A DNA stretch of 64,000 nucleotides, taken from positions 372,001-436,000 of the forward strand of contig NBAY01000025.1 of the NCBI GenBank assembly GCA_002794775.1, in the 5' to 3' direction. Shown here piece after piece: positions 1-11,500 of this stretch. The translations under genes were made by a program, and so were the position numbers. This DNA is from Porodaedalea pini (lineage: Eukaryota > Basidiomycota > Agaricomycetes > Hymenochaetales > Hymenochaetaceae). Each line of letters begins with the position of its first letter. The first letter of the stretch is position 1. The notes under the pieces are model-generated. The model made no database searches, was not told the DNA's origin, and saw only the letters and a list, made by a program, of their open reading frames with translations.

Positions 1-491
1 TTTACAGAACAAGATTAGGGATTAAGTGGTTCGTTTGGTGGTGGCAAGGAGGGTGAGAGGGAAGGAGAACATCAGATGAACCCCTCAGCCTGTCAGCATC
101 TGTAGCCCATAGTGCGCACCATACTCGTCTGCAGTCAGCACTGCTGGTTCCACTCATGTCAATTGCAGGCCTGGGGTGATTTGGGCCCTTGACACAACGT
201 CCCCACGTGTGGTGCCACTTCACGTACATGCGCAGGCTCAGCTCATCAAGTTCTAGTGGGCAAAGAATGGTCATTAGTGTGGGTTCACAGAAGCGCTGGG
301 ACTGGAGACTTGGGAAGCTTGGGGGACGTAAGAAAGAGCAGAAGAAGCAATCGGGGGTAATGGAAATGAAGAAGTCAGATAGGCTTTCAATTTAAATCCT
401 GACCTTTGTCCGTGCCCTCCATGAATTGCTCTATCAGCGCAGGTGGGTACCCCGTGGCGACGTACATCGGCTTACATGACCTGACAAACTC

Positions 492-2870
492 CTATTTCCG
501 AGTGAGAAACGTATAAATAAGTTGGGCAAAAATGGCCATGAGCCGAATGTGTAAAGGATGATCGTGCACTTTCATATTTTGGTGCATCAATGTCCCGATC
601 ATCTGGAGGCACTGTGTCTCTTCTGGCGTCGACCCTGGTATGTAGCAGAGCAAAAAAAGGTGATGATCCATGATGAAGGATGTCTGGTTACCGATAGAGG
701 CGAAGCAGATAATTCGAGACATTGATAAGATATGATAAGACGATTAAGACCATAGCAGATCTTACCTTTCTCCCAAGGCCTGATCAGAGTCCACAACTCT
801 CTGTATTGCACATTACAAAGTTCAGGGCAGGACTCCATCCAGTGGCCGAGCATTATACCCACATCCACTGTGCTTCCTCGGGCTTTCATGAGGTTATACG
901 CCTCTTAAGGGAAGTCAACAACACATCTGTTAAATGAGAAGCGAACAGCGTACCGAACATCGAATGAGCTAACCATGACTGGTCAGGGGCACCATCGCCA
1001 AAAGCAGGATCTTGACCAGTCTTCTGTTCACTTTGCATTTCCAAGTTTCCCTCCGTGTAAAGAAGGATACCACCTAGGATGCTCGTTGTTGATTTTTCGA
1101 CACACGAGAGTGGTTTAGGCTGGACCTACCTGGTCAAATGCATTTGGTGGCCTCGTGAATGAATCCTTCAAAATCAATAACCTAAAGTTGGATTAGTCCA
1201 CTGGTTTTGTCATAGAATGAATAATCCAAACCCCGTACGCTGTACAGCGAGAGTGAACTACATCGAAGGAATTGTAATAATGTTCAAGACCAAGGGTGAA
1301 CTGCTCGATCAAATATTTCTGTGAGTATGGTAATTCATCAGAATCGAGAGCTGACTGACATCATCAAATTCGAGACTTATTATCATTGTTAGTTGGATTT
1401 TAATACTTCAGTGGAGCCATTCTTACCAACAATTAAAAGGTGATGGTCTGCATGAGTTCAGTATGCAGGGGATTCACCCCAAAAGGCATCACACTTACCT
1501 TGAAGTGCTCGGTGCCAAATCAACTCTGACTACCTGCAAGACAAGGAAAATGTAAATGCAGAGAAGGGGGCATCACTGAAATGGTTTACCTGTGCATGAG
1601 GGAACTCTTGAGCCATTCCTGTTGCCCTATAATCAGTCCAGGGTATACTTTAGCAACCATGCACTTTTGGAAATAATTGACCTCCTCACCAATTTCCTCC
1701 GCCACAGCCTGGCTATTCAGTCAGTAGCCAGTCGAAGGGTAACTCTGAGTATTTAAACCTACCAAGGTTGAGAATGGCCTGTTTATGATCAGGTGTCGGG
1801 GCCAAAGCCTCACGAACTTCCTTTCCTGCAACATACAGCTCTCCAAGAGCAAGAAGGTTGACAAGATATTCCTTGTCACTAGAATTTCACTTTTTTTAGT
1901 CAAGAAAGGACCCAAAAGACAAATAAAAATAACGTACAGGTGGGCGTGTTCACCTTCATCTGTGAGACAAAGATTTCAGTTAGCTTACAAATCCGGGAAT
2001 AACGTAGATGTCATAAATCAAGAACCTGCAGGAAGGAGATAAAGATTATTTGTCAAATCCAGTGTCCTACCAGCAATCTCACAGAGCATCGCTTGTCCAT
2101 CACGATCCGAGCAGTAGGAATAAACCAACGGGGCAGGAGTCAGGTTGCGCACGTCTTGCACATCCCTCACATCACGTATCTCCTGGTTGCAGACATCGTC
2201 ACGTCCGCGATTTCCATACGGTGGCTCGCCATACCCCGGACCAGGGTGACCCATGCCCGCATGTGCGACATGTGCTTGGACCTGTTGCGTGACCTGTTGG
2301 GCCTGGGCTTGCTGTACAGCAGTGGCCTGATGGGCCTGTGCCAGCTCTGCACAGAGACAGTTGACATCATCGTCATACTGCTGTTCGAGCTCGTTGAGCT
2401 CGTTGATCTGAGCGTGAACTGCAAATTATGTTAGATTGGATCCACGGCCATCTGGCGCCATCTTTGACAGCAGACACCACCATGTCAACACCTCATGTTT
2501 GAACAGAAGAACCATCAAAAACGAGACTCACTTCTGTTCTCGAATTCATCCCTTTGGGAACGGAGCATATTCAGATCCTGCATGACAAGCTCGACCTCCT
2601 GCAGGACCACGTCCAGCAACTCCATGGGTCTTCCCGGAGAGTGAGCCGGCAGAGGACTGGGAGACGGTGGCCCCTGAGGCTGCAGAGTCCAGTGCTGAAA
2701 GGAACATGGATGTTAGCGCCGCATTGAACGAGCACGGATGTGAGCAGCCAAACACGTCATCCTCGCCATCAGGTGCGACCTCAATAGCAACGATGCTGAG
2801 CATCAGAGGGGACGAGGACAACAAGGAGGGTGGCAGAGAGGCAAGGACTCACATTGTCAATTGAATTCAT
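492..2870 (-). pseudogene. Chimeric gene: Tup1-like N-terminus joined to a UMTA/LaeA-type SAM methyltransferase
   Basis: The gene starts at ATG 2870 (MNSIDN, donor gtgagt at 2852). Exon 2694-2532 encodes a Pro/Ser leader and the coiled coil MELLDVVLQEVELVMQDLN, which resembles the Tup1 N-terminal tetramerisation helix. Exon 2418-2026 continues the coil (about 20 residues shorter than I expect for Tup1), then a Gln/Gly-rich stretch, then runs in frame into LCEIAGRTLDLTNNLYLLPA. That string is the usual N-terminus of fungal UMTA-type methyltransferases. Exon 1959-1938 (DEGEHAHL) and later exons give LGELYVAGKEVREALAP, AQEFPHAQVV, SFDVVHSRC, GGILLYTEGNLEM, CNVQYRELWTLIRPW and a C-terminus ending near 492. 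The glycine-rich SAM motif I (expected G-x-G-x-G after ILNLG) is shortened and out of frame near 1630-1750, so the enzyme half is probably dead. Domain calls are by eye; the methyltransferase is surer than Tup1. Confidence 0.6.
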
Positions 2871-2908
2871 GGAGGTGAGAGTGTTACGTTTAAGCTGCCG
2901 GCTCGTCA

Positions 2909-5470
2909 TTGACATGCAATTGTTGTGACGACTCACCGTCTCGATCCCCTTCACCTCAAAACCACCGCGATGTCAAGCATGACAAGCATTGTCACTGCCT
3001 TCCGACACCACGCAGCACATGTCTCGTCATCTCGCCTATGTATGATGATCGTGACTATGATAAAGATGGATATCAAGGAGACCACTACGAACTATATACG
3101 TGGGATACCTACCGTGACCGAGAGCGCGACCCACGTGGACAGTATCATTGCAAGGAGCTAGAAGACTATGAGCATTACTACCAGCCATTGGACTCCTATG
3201 ATTGGGATCACGAGCGGGGCCATCCACGCTACTCGTGTTCTCTACCACGCCACCGAGGCCATGTCCGGCGTATGATTTCGTATGCACACCTAGAGGGCTT
3301 CTGCTACTGCTGTCATCACCATCACCATCGTCTACTCCTTCTAAGGACACGAGGACCGTCACTACTGAACCTGAGCCAGAGTCAGAAGCTCTCCATGCTC
3401 ACGAGGCCATCTCATTTGCACTTCGCCGACCCGGTGCCCCTCTCAATACGCGTTCGCCACTGTCAATAAATGGAAGTGTGCAAAAGACGACACCTGCTCC
3501 TCCACCTCTGCTTTGCACTCAACTTATTGGTCCAGCAGAGACACCCGCTATCGGGGTTGTCAAGCCAAAATGTGTCCCAGTGAGGCGCACACGTGAGGAA
3601 GAAAAGGCCGCATACTGCCGCCTATTCGTTGGCTGTGGACAGTGCGACGATTATGATATCATGATGAAGCTCAGAGAGGGCGCATTTGGGTTAGTTCTAT
3701 TTCTTTTCCAGCTCGGTCTTCAAACCACTGATTGAGGTCTGAAATTCAGTGAAGTGCACAAGGCGCTACACAAGCAGACTCGCGCGGTTGTCGCTCTGAA
3801 GCGTATTTTAATGCATAACGAGAAAGAAGGCATGCTTGTCACCACATTCAGGGAGATCAAAATGCTCAAGGCACTCAAGCATCCGTGCATTGTCGATCTG
3901 CTCGACATGTTTGTCATACCGAGTACGCACATGCTCTTCCATTTTCAATAGGTTGTCTGATGTGTGCTGTATCAGGCAAGGGAGAGGACTCGCCTATGTC
4001 CATGTACATGGTCTTCCCCTATCTGGACCACGACCTGGCTGGCTTGCTAGAGAACAAGCGTGTCAAGCTGTTGCTGAGTCAAATTAAGCTTTACATGAAG
4101 CAACTGCTGGAGGGCACAGAATACATGCACCATGTACACCACTTTTCCTATTAGTTTCTGCTAGCTGCTTACCAGTTCGAGTAGAATAATATACTTCTCC
4201 ACGATATGAAGGCTGCCAACCTATTGATCTCGAACAACAGTTCTCTTAAGGTTGCTGAATTCAGTCTGGCGTGGGCATTTGATCCATCTATCGCCGCACA
4301 GGGTGGCCGTGACTGCCGATACACCATCTGCATCGTAACTCGCTGGTACCATCCGCCCGAGCTCCTGCTCGGCGCTCGTCAATATGGCAGAGAGATTGAT
4401 ATATGGGGCATAGGGTGCGCTGCATCACTGCCAAATTGAACTTCACCTTCTGATGTACAAATAGTTGTGTGTTAGGTGAAATGATCATGCGTCGGCCCAT
4501 CTTACACAGTAACTCTGACCTCAACCAGCTTGATAAGATATGGTCTATGTGCGGATCACCAATCCAACAGAACTGGCCCGACTATGATAAGCTTCCAGGC
4601 TGTGGTGGCCAGATTCGATTCCAGCCTCAGGAACGGTGAATCAAGCAAGTTTACGACTCGTAAGTTGCGTCACCATTGATCGCTTCTAATATGCTGAGCA
4701 GAAGATACCAAGTCTTGGAAAAGAGACATGTGTATTGCTGGATAGACTCCTAACTTTGGACCCACATGGTCACATTTCAGCGTCTGAGGCTCTTGACCAT
4801 GAGTACTTCTGGTCTGACCCTTTGCCGGCCAACCCAAAGAGGTTTGTTTCCTACTTTCATATCAAAAATTCTGAGCACCTTCTGATGGTGTTTTAATAGC
4901 TTGCCCACATATGAGGCATCACACGAGTTTGACCAATGTGGTTGGCGTCACCAACCGGCTATGCAAAATGAAGCTTCAAAGCCAGTTATCTGTCAAAGTC
5001 TTCCACCTCTTTTACACAACATAAATTTCCACAACAAAGATCTGCACAATCAGGCTTTCCGCACCGGAGGACCACCACCCCATGCTCCCCAGAATGGCTT
5101 TAATAACTCTCTCAATAGAATCCCGCCCCTGCTCTTGCCACCACCACATCATCTGCCTCTGCCACCCTTGCATAACACATGGGCATCAGGCCCTGCACTT
5201 GACACAGGTCCGTGGGGTCCTAACAGGCCTGCATTTCAAGGGTCTAATTTTGGTTCTGGCTCTATGGGCACAATTGGTGGAGGTCGAGGTCCAGACAGAT
5301 ATCAACCTTCGCAGCTGCCACCGTGACCTGCAGGGCTTCCACCTCGTCCTGAAGGGCTTCCGCAGCCTTTAGGAAGGAATGACGTCCTGCTGCAGAATCA
5401 AAGGTTTGGCATAAAAGGTGCACTGGTTGTTAGGGGAGGACCTGGCAGCAGGGGCTTGAATTACAGATAA
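2909..5470 (+). pseudogene. BUR1/SGV1 (CDK9-type) kinase pseudogene
   Basis: Resembles the basidiomycete BUR1 kinase that phosphorylates the RNA polymerase II CTD. A charged Arg/Asp/Tyr-rich N-terminus (2909-3250) shifts frame near 3250-3300. The kinase then begins at REGAFG (about 3690) and continues after an intron with [27 protein letters not shown] and [20 protein letters not shown] is changed to LHD (ILLHDMKAAN, about 4190) and DFG to EFS (VAEFSLAWAF, about 4260). Later come VTRWYHPPELLLGARQYG, RRPILHSNSDLNQLDKIW and LLTLDPHGHISASEALDH. In-frame TGA codons at 4637-4639 and 5324-5326 stand where relatives have Arg. The splice junction near 4653-4702 does not keep frame. The Pro/Gly/Asn-rich tail ends at TAA 5468-5470. 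Loss of the DFG aspartate plus two stops makes this a non-functional copy. Confidence 0.8.
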
Positions 5471-6090
5471 GCATACTGCAAGCTTTGGCACTCTATTTTA
5501 TCTCACGTCCGCTCCAAAATTGCGGTCTTTTAATAGGGACTTCATCTCTAACTCAGTCCGATCTTGCTTGTGCCTCTATGATCTGTGTGCATCCTATAAT
5601 TGCCTGTACATTTCACATAGACGACTCTATCTCGCTACCACTGTATACCTGACATTCATGATCCGCATTCCTTCTCCCACTGCACCACATTATCTCACTA
5701 CTACTGTTCCTCAAAGTTCTACATTGTTGTCTTATTTTTAGTTTGTACAGCTCATGCGACAGACTGAATCTGAAAAGTGTCGTTGACGAAGAATTCAAGC
5801 CTCTATAAAGAAATTGCGAGGCGATGTGTAGGACTTCGCGAGTATCTGCGCGATACAATATGAGCTTACAGTATTGAGTTCTTGGAGGTATTGTGTATCT
5901 CCACTTGTTGGTCTGCTGCTCCATGCTCTTTATTTTCTCCTTCAATTTTTAATAGGGACAGAACCTCTGACAGCTAGAGAATGTAATTTAGTCACACATA
6001 GATCATCATGGTTGCTGAAAAGCATGGATTGTACTGCCTTTGATCCAATCTCCACCGCTCCTGGTGACTTACTCTCTTCAGGTTCAGGAG
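5471..6090. other. Intergenic stretch
   Basis: AT-rich DNA between the kinase pseudogene (+) and the end of the interrupted Ser-rich gene (-). I see no supported gene, RNA or repeat here. From about 6091 the sequence is 3' flank shared with the copy near 43.5 kb. Confidence 0.5.
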
Positions 6091-6333
6091 CAATTGCTGT
6101 ATCTGGTTTGCCTGTTTGTTTTCCACCCTTTATAAATTGTTAGGGCTCAAAGAGGGCAAGTTAAGGAGAACGGAAGGTCAACTCACACCAGCATCATCGT
6201 TCATCCCGCACCTAGGACCCACATTTCTTGGATTGGCTGGACCTAAGCTTTGGTCTCAACTCGCGATGTCTGAAGAGAACGGTACATTTCCAGGAGCTTG
6301 TCAAGCTTCGCACCGACTTGAGAAATATCAGTG
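6091..6333 (-). pseudogene. 3' end of a Ser-rich gene, cut off by the retrotransposon (part 1 of 2)
   Basis: On the minus strand 6333-6243 encodes DISQVGAKLDKLLEMYRSL followed by QTSRVETKA and a TAG at 6245-6243; the rest down to 6091 is 3' flank. The reading frame continues directly from the exon at 12584-12696 once the retrotransposon is set aside. An uninterrupted second copy lies at 43192-43541 on the plus strand and ends QTSRVETEA. The C-terminal segment looks helical. I do not recognise the family. Confidence 0.7.
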
Positions 6334-6746
6334 TGTTAGAATCTGAACTTTCACCTTTTCCTTTATTTTCCCTTTTACCATTTCCTTTATTATATTTGTC
6401 CGTTTCATTATATTTACCCATCTTACACAATCATTCCCACACTACCTTCATTCGTTCCATTCCCACTCGTTATGTAATGTTAGGTAATATAGTCTCACGG
6501 TCGTCACTATATAAGGTCTCAGGAATCGCATGAACTCCTTGTTCTGCTTTTCCTCTTACCTCCGCGACGACCTAGGTGAGACTCGTCCCCCTTGTATTAG
6601 TTTAGACTTGTATTAATCCTCTTACCTCCGCGACGACCTAGTCTGAGTAAGCGTGTCCCGAGTCTACGCTCGAGTATAGCACCTCCCAGACGACAGTCAG
6701 CCGAGGCCTGCCCAGTCCGAGTCGTCTCCCGGGCTCCCGCCTAACA
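6334..6746 (+). repeat. 5' LTR of the Gypsy element
   Basis: Begins TGTTAGAATCTG and ends GCCTAACA. It contains a TATA box (6508-6514) and two 25-bp internal direct copies (6551-6575 and 6617-6641, beginning TCCTCTTACCTCC). It matches the 3' LTR along its full 413 bp except one A/G transition at 6506. Confidence 0.97.
6508..6514 (+). promoter_or_regulatory. TATA box of the LTR promoter
   Basis: TATATAA in a GC-neutral context within the 5' LTR. A start about 30 bases downstream would fall at about 6538-6541, right where the sequence complementary to the primer-binding site begins. The equivalent box in the 3' LTR is at 12345-12351. Confidence 0.7.
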
Positions 6747-6747
6747 T

Positions 6748-6758
6748 AAAAGCAGAAC
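6748..6758 (+). promoter_or_regulatory. Self-priming primer-binding site (Tf1-like)
   Basis: AAAAGCAGAAC starts two bases after the 5' LTR. There is no TGG as expected for a tRNA 3' end. Its reverse complement GTTCTGCTTTT occurs at 6541-6551 in the LTR, about 33 bases after the start of the TATA box, where the transcript should begin. That is the arrangement known for Tf1 of fission yeast and the Tf1/sushi chromoviruses, in which the mRNA 5' end folds back to prime reverse transcription. The match is 11 of 11. Confidence 0.75.
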
Positions 6759-7467
6759 CCACCCAGGCTCATCCCCAGCGTACGTCGTCGCTGTTGACTC
6801 GCCTTCACTCGGTCTAGAGGAGCACTCCCCTCGACGGACTTGACGTGTAAACCCCCTAAACGACAACCCTCAACCCTGCCCGGACGTTTTCGGACGTTCG
6901 TGTATTACGTAAATATATCAACCGACCTTTTCCGACCCTGGCTCTCCGCCTCTCCCTCTGGTGGAGGAACCATCTGACCTGGACGTGGGTAACACACCGT
7001 GTACAGTCGTCGACGTCGTTGTCGATTGTGATTTCGGTCGCCTCCTTCCGTTTGGTCCTCAAACTCGCCGACGAACCTGTCCTTCGTCAGCGTAACAATC
7101 ACCCGGACAACCAACCGATCCCTGTCCCTCCGCCAACGTCAACATAGATCTCGACGAAGAACAACGTCGTGCTCTCCCGTCTCGTTCCTGGTATAACGAG
7201 GAACGCCGTTCTTGGTTTACGGTTACCCAAACAGGTGTTGAATACGTTATCTGGTGGCGTCCGGAGAAAGGACTCTGGTATTCGACGCTTGAAGGAGGAA
7301 GGAGATTAAAGTGGGCCCCTGCATCGATACCCCAAACAACCCCGATTTCGCCATCGCTTTCGACGTCGACCGTTCTCCCACCAATCCCAGGACCGTATAG
7401 AGAAGCGCGACGAGATTCGTCACCACCAACCCCCCCTGAACGACAAACGGACACGTCTAGAATAACG

Positions 7468-8544
7468 ATGTCGACAGGAACCTTCAGCACCCAACAGTTA
7501 GAACAGATAGCGGCGATTGTAGCAGGCGCCTTCGCTCACCAAGCCGCAAACGCCCCAGCTGGCCCTAGCACCGCTACGGTACAAAACATCGACGTCGCCC
7601 GACCACGTGAATTCACTGGTGGCGACGACTACCTCGACTTCAGACGTGAAGTTCTTCTTTTTGTATCTGCAAACCCGAACCGATACCCTACGTCGGAGAG
7701 TAAGATTTATGTAGCTCTCTCCTACCTGAAGGGTGGTAATGCGGCGACGTGGGCGCAGAACTACGTCGAGGAGTCGACAACGTCGGGAATCGTCACCTTC
7801 ACCAACAGCTGGGAGAGGTTCCAGGAGCGACTCGACGCCTCGTTCGACGACCCGAATCGCAAGGAGGCGGCGCTGAAGGAATTCCGGGAGAAGGTTCAGA
7901 AGGACCTCACCGCAGACAAGTTCTTCCAACAGCTCGACGTCATCATCAAGCGTGCGGAACTGAAGGACGACGGCATCATCTGTGATCGTCTCAAACGCGC
8001 AATGAACATCGAAGTAGTGCGTGGAGTCCTGAGATCAACGCCGGTCCCGACGAAGTACGAGGACTGGAAGAACAAGGCTATCGAGATCGATCGCGGCGAA
8101 CAACAGATCCGCGCAATCCAACGAGGCCGCCCGTTTATACCTCAGCCTCGCCCGCCGCAACAACAAGGACCCCCAGCTCGCCGTCAGGTAGCGGCCCCTC
8201 ACGTCGACAGACGCGACGCGACCGGCGTCACTTTCGGAGGCGCTGGTCAACCGATGGACGTCTCAATGAACGAGGCGCAACGACGACGCGCGTGCTGGAT
8301 CTGCGGCGGACTGGGCCATTTCAAGGACAAGTGCCCGCAGGGGAAGCCGATCATCCAGCGCATGCTGGAACTAATGGCACCAGGCGAACGCCGCATCCTC
8401 GCGGACGAGCTCGGCGCGATGAAGGAATCGGCCTTCGAGGAAGTCGTAGACACTCGGAGGTCGACGGTGGAGGACAGCGTGGAAGAAGAAGAGAATGACG
8501 AAGAGGTCGTCGACTCGCAGGGTTTTGCGAGTGGTCAGGCGTAG
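7468..8544 (+). CDS. gag: Gag polyprotein of the Gypsy element
   Basis: A 358-residue capsid/nucleocapsid protein that packages element RNA. The ATG at 7468 is the first in-frame ATG after the 721-nt leader. A retrotransposon gag-type helical region (RPREFTGGDDYLDFRREVLL onward) is followed by a basic Pro/Gln/Arg stretch. One CCHC zinc knuckle follows, CWICGGLGHFKDKC (about residues 275-288), then an acidic tail. It overlaps pol, which lies in the -1 frame; the heptamer at 8520-8526 is the likely shift point. The reading frame is intact. Confidence 0.93.
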   Translation: MSTGTFSTQQLEQIAAIVAGAFAHQAANAPAGPSTATVQNIDVARPREFTGGDDYLDFRREVLLFVSANPNRYPTSESKIYVALSYLKGGNAATWAQNYVEESTTSGIVTFTNSWERFQERLDASFDDPNRKEAALKEFREKVQKDLTADKFFQQLDVIIKRAELKDDGIICDRLKRAMNIEVVRGVLRSTPVPTKYEDWKNKAIEIDRGEQQIRAIQRGRPFIPQPRPPQQQGPPARRQVAAPHVDRRDATGVTFGGAGQPMDVSMNEAQRRRACWICGGLGHFKDKCPQGKPIIQRMLELMAPGERRILADELGAMKESAFEEVVDTRRSTVEDSVEEEENDEEVVDSQGFASGQA

Positions 8545-11500
8545 CCATCGGGGCGACTGACCGAGAAGAACAAGGGACTTCGAATCCGCATTCATTAAAA
8601 TATAACCAACCGTCTGTACAACACGTAGATGCAAACGACGTCGATGGTTTTCCTGATTATGAAGTCCCCACCGGTGTGAAAGAAAGGGAAGGATATGAGC
8701 AGCTGTTCATGAGAGGAACTGGCGGACGCCAGCTGGACCTTCTCCTGGACGTCGGACACAGCATGGAAGGAGAAGTGAGGGAGGTGGACGCACACGCACT
8801 TGTAGATTCGGGATGTACGGGATCGTGCATTGACGTAAGGTTCGTCGAACGGTACGGACTTGAAACGAAGCGTTATATCCGACCCCTTGCGGTACTCAAT
8901 GCCGACGGCACACACAACGAAGCCGGATTGATCGAGGAGTACGTCGACGTTGAACTTACGATCGGTCACCATAAAGAACAGATTGTCCTGGCGGTAACCT
9001 CACTGGCATCGTCCAACATCTTTCTAGGGTACGACTGGCTTCGTCGACATAACCCGGAAGTCGACTGGAAGACGGGAACACTCGACTTTACGCGTTGCCC
9101 GAGTGAATGTGTGGTGGAGAGGGATGTGGAGGAAGGCATGCGGAAGGTGTGGAGAGCAGTGGAAGAGACGAAGGGGGTGAGAGAGGTGCGAATGGACAAG
9201 ACGTCCTGGCCCGCATACCTCAACGACTACGCCGACGTTTTCAGCGAAAAAGGTTTCGAGAAGCTACCGGAACATCGCCCATGGGACCACGTCATTGACT
9301 TGAAGCCCGACTTCAAACCGAGCGACTGTAAGATCTACCCGCTCACGCCAACTGAGCAGCAGTCGCTCAAGGACTTCCTCGATGAAAATCTGAAGTCAGG
9401 TCGCATTCGACGGTCGATATCGCCCATGGCGTCGCCTTTCTTCTTTATAAAGAAGGCCGACAAATCGCTACGCCCGATCCAGGATTACCGCAAACTCAAC
9501 GACGGCACGATCAAGAATAAGTACCCCCTCCCTCTCATCGACGAACTTGTTGATAAGGTCAAGAAGGCGAAGTACATCACTAAGCTTGACCTTCGCTGGG
9601 GGTACTACAACGTCCGGATCCGCGAAGGCGACGAGTGGAAGGCAGCGTTTCGCACGAACATGGGCCTCTTCGAGCCGACGGTCATGTTCTTCGGTCTTTG
9701 CAATGCGCCGGCGACGTTCCAAGCGTTCGTCAACCACATCTTCAAGGAACTGATCTACGCGAACCTAATCATCGTATACCTCGACGACATACTGATCCTC
9801 TCAGAAACCATTGAGGAGCACATCGACACGTCGAGGCGCGTACTTCAGATCCTCCGGGAAAACGGCCTGTACTTGAAACCGGAGAAGTGCGAATTCGATG
9901 CCAAGGTCGTTAAGTATCTCGGTCACATCATCGGCAACGGCGAGATCAAGGCAGACCCGGCAAAGACGGAGGCGATTGCGAACTGGCCGGTCCCACGAAA
10001 CCTCAAGGAGCTACAACAGTTCCTCGGCATGGGTAATTGGCTACGACGGTTCATCAAGGACTACAGCAAGGTGGTCCATCCGCTGACGTCGCTGACGGGC
10101 AAGAAGGACTGGGTATGGGAGACCGAACAGCAGGAGGCGTTCGAGGAGCTGAGACGACGTCTCTGCTCACCTCCAGTCCTAGTCATCGCTAACGACGAAG
10201 GCCCTTTCCGCGTTGAGGCAGACTCGTCGAACTTCGCACTCGGAGGCGTATTATTGCAGAAACAGGAAGGCAAGTGGAGGGTAGTCGCCTATAGGTCAGA
10301 AGCGCTCCTACCGGCCGAACGAAACTACGAGATCTACGACAAGGAGATGCTCGCAATCGTCTCAGCACTCAAGGAATGGCGTCAATACCTCCTGGGCGCT
10401 CGCCACAAGATCGAGATCTGGTCCGACCATGCCAACCTCACCTACTTCAGGTCGGCACAGAAACTGAGCTATCGACAAGCTCGCTGGCGGACCGAACTCG
10501 AGGAATTCGACTTCCACCTCGAACACAAGTCGGGGAAGACGATGGGCAAGGCAGACTTACTGTCGCGCAAGGCAGGCTACGATGAGGGAAAGGACGACAA
10601 CGATGATGTCGTGTTCATCAAGGACAAATGGCTGAATCGTGGAGTGGTGAGGACGTCACGTGAGGAAGTGTTGGAACGAGTGGGTGACGCGCAGAGGGCG
10701 CAGGACGAGTCGGAGAGACCGACGGGAATGGCGAAGGCCGACGGGTTGTGGCGGATGAAAGGCAAGGTGTACATACCGTCGACGATGAAGGAAGCGGTTT
10801 TACGGGAATGCCACGACTCGACCCTGGCAGGACATCCCGGATCGTCAAAGACGGTCGAACTGGTACGTCGAGACTTCTGGTGGGCGTCGATGTTCTCCGA
10901 CGTTCGAGCATACGTCCGAGGATGCGACCGTTGCCAGCGGACGAAGGCTCTGAGAACATCGAGATCAAGGCCACTTCACCCGAACACGATCCCGGAAGGC
11001 CCATGGGAAATTGTCACAGTCGACCTCATCGGAGAACTCCCAGACTCCAAGGGGCACAACGCAATCTGTGTCTTCGTCGATAGGTTCTCGAAACAGATGC
11101 ACGCGGTCCCAACGACGACGAGGCTATCAGCAGAAGGCATGGCCCAGCTGTACCGAGACCACGTCTTCCGCCTCCACGGCTTGCCGAGGAAGATCATCCA
11201 TGACCGAGGCACGCAGTTCGACGCATCAATGATGAAGGAGCTGTACAAACTCCTACACATCGAAGGCAACCCGTCGACGGCGTATCACCCACAGACAGAT
11301 GGTCAGACAGAACGCGTTAACCAAGAGCTCGAACAGTATCTTAGGCTCTTCGTGAACCATCGCCAATCGGACTGGAAAGACTGGCTCCCCCTCGCAGAGT
11401 TTGCGTATAATAACCGCGAACATTCGGCGACGAAGATGTCCCCTTTCTACGCGAATACAGGACGTCACCCCTTGAGCTTTGACACAACATGAACCTCGTC

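Noticed and set aside
4600..4625. B-box-like GATTCGATTCC as part of a tRNA gene.
   Set aside because: Lies inside the kinase exon and no matching A box or cloverleaf can be drawn.
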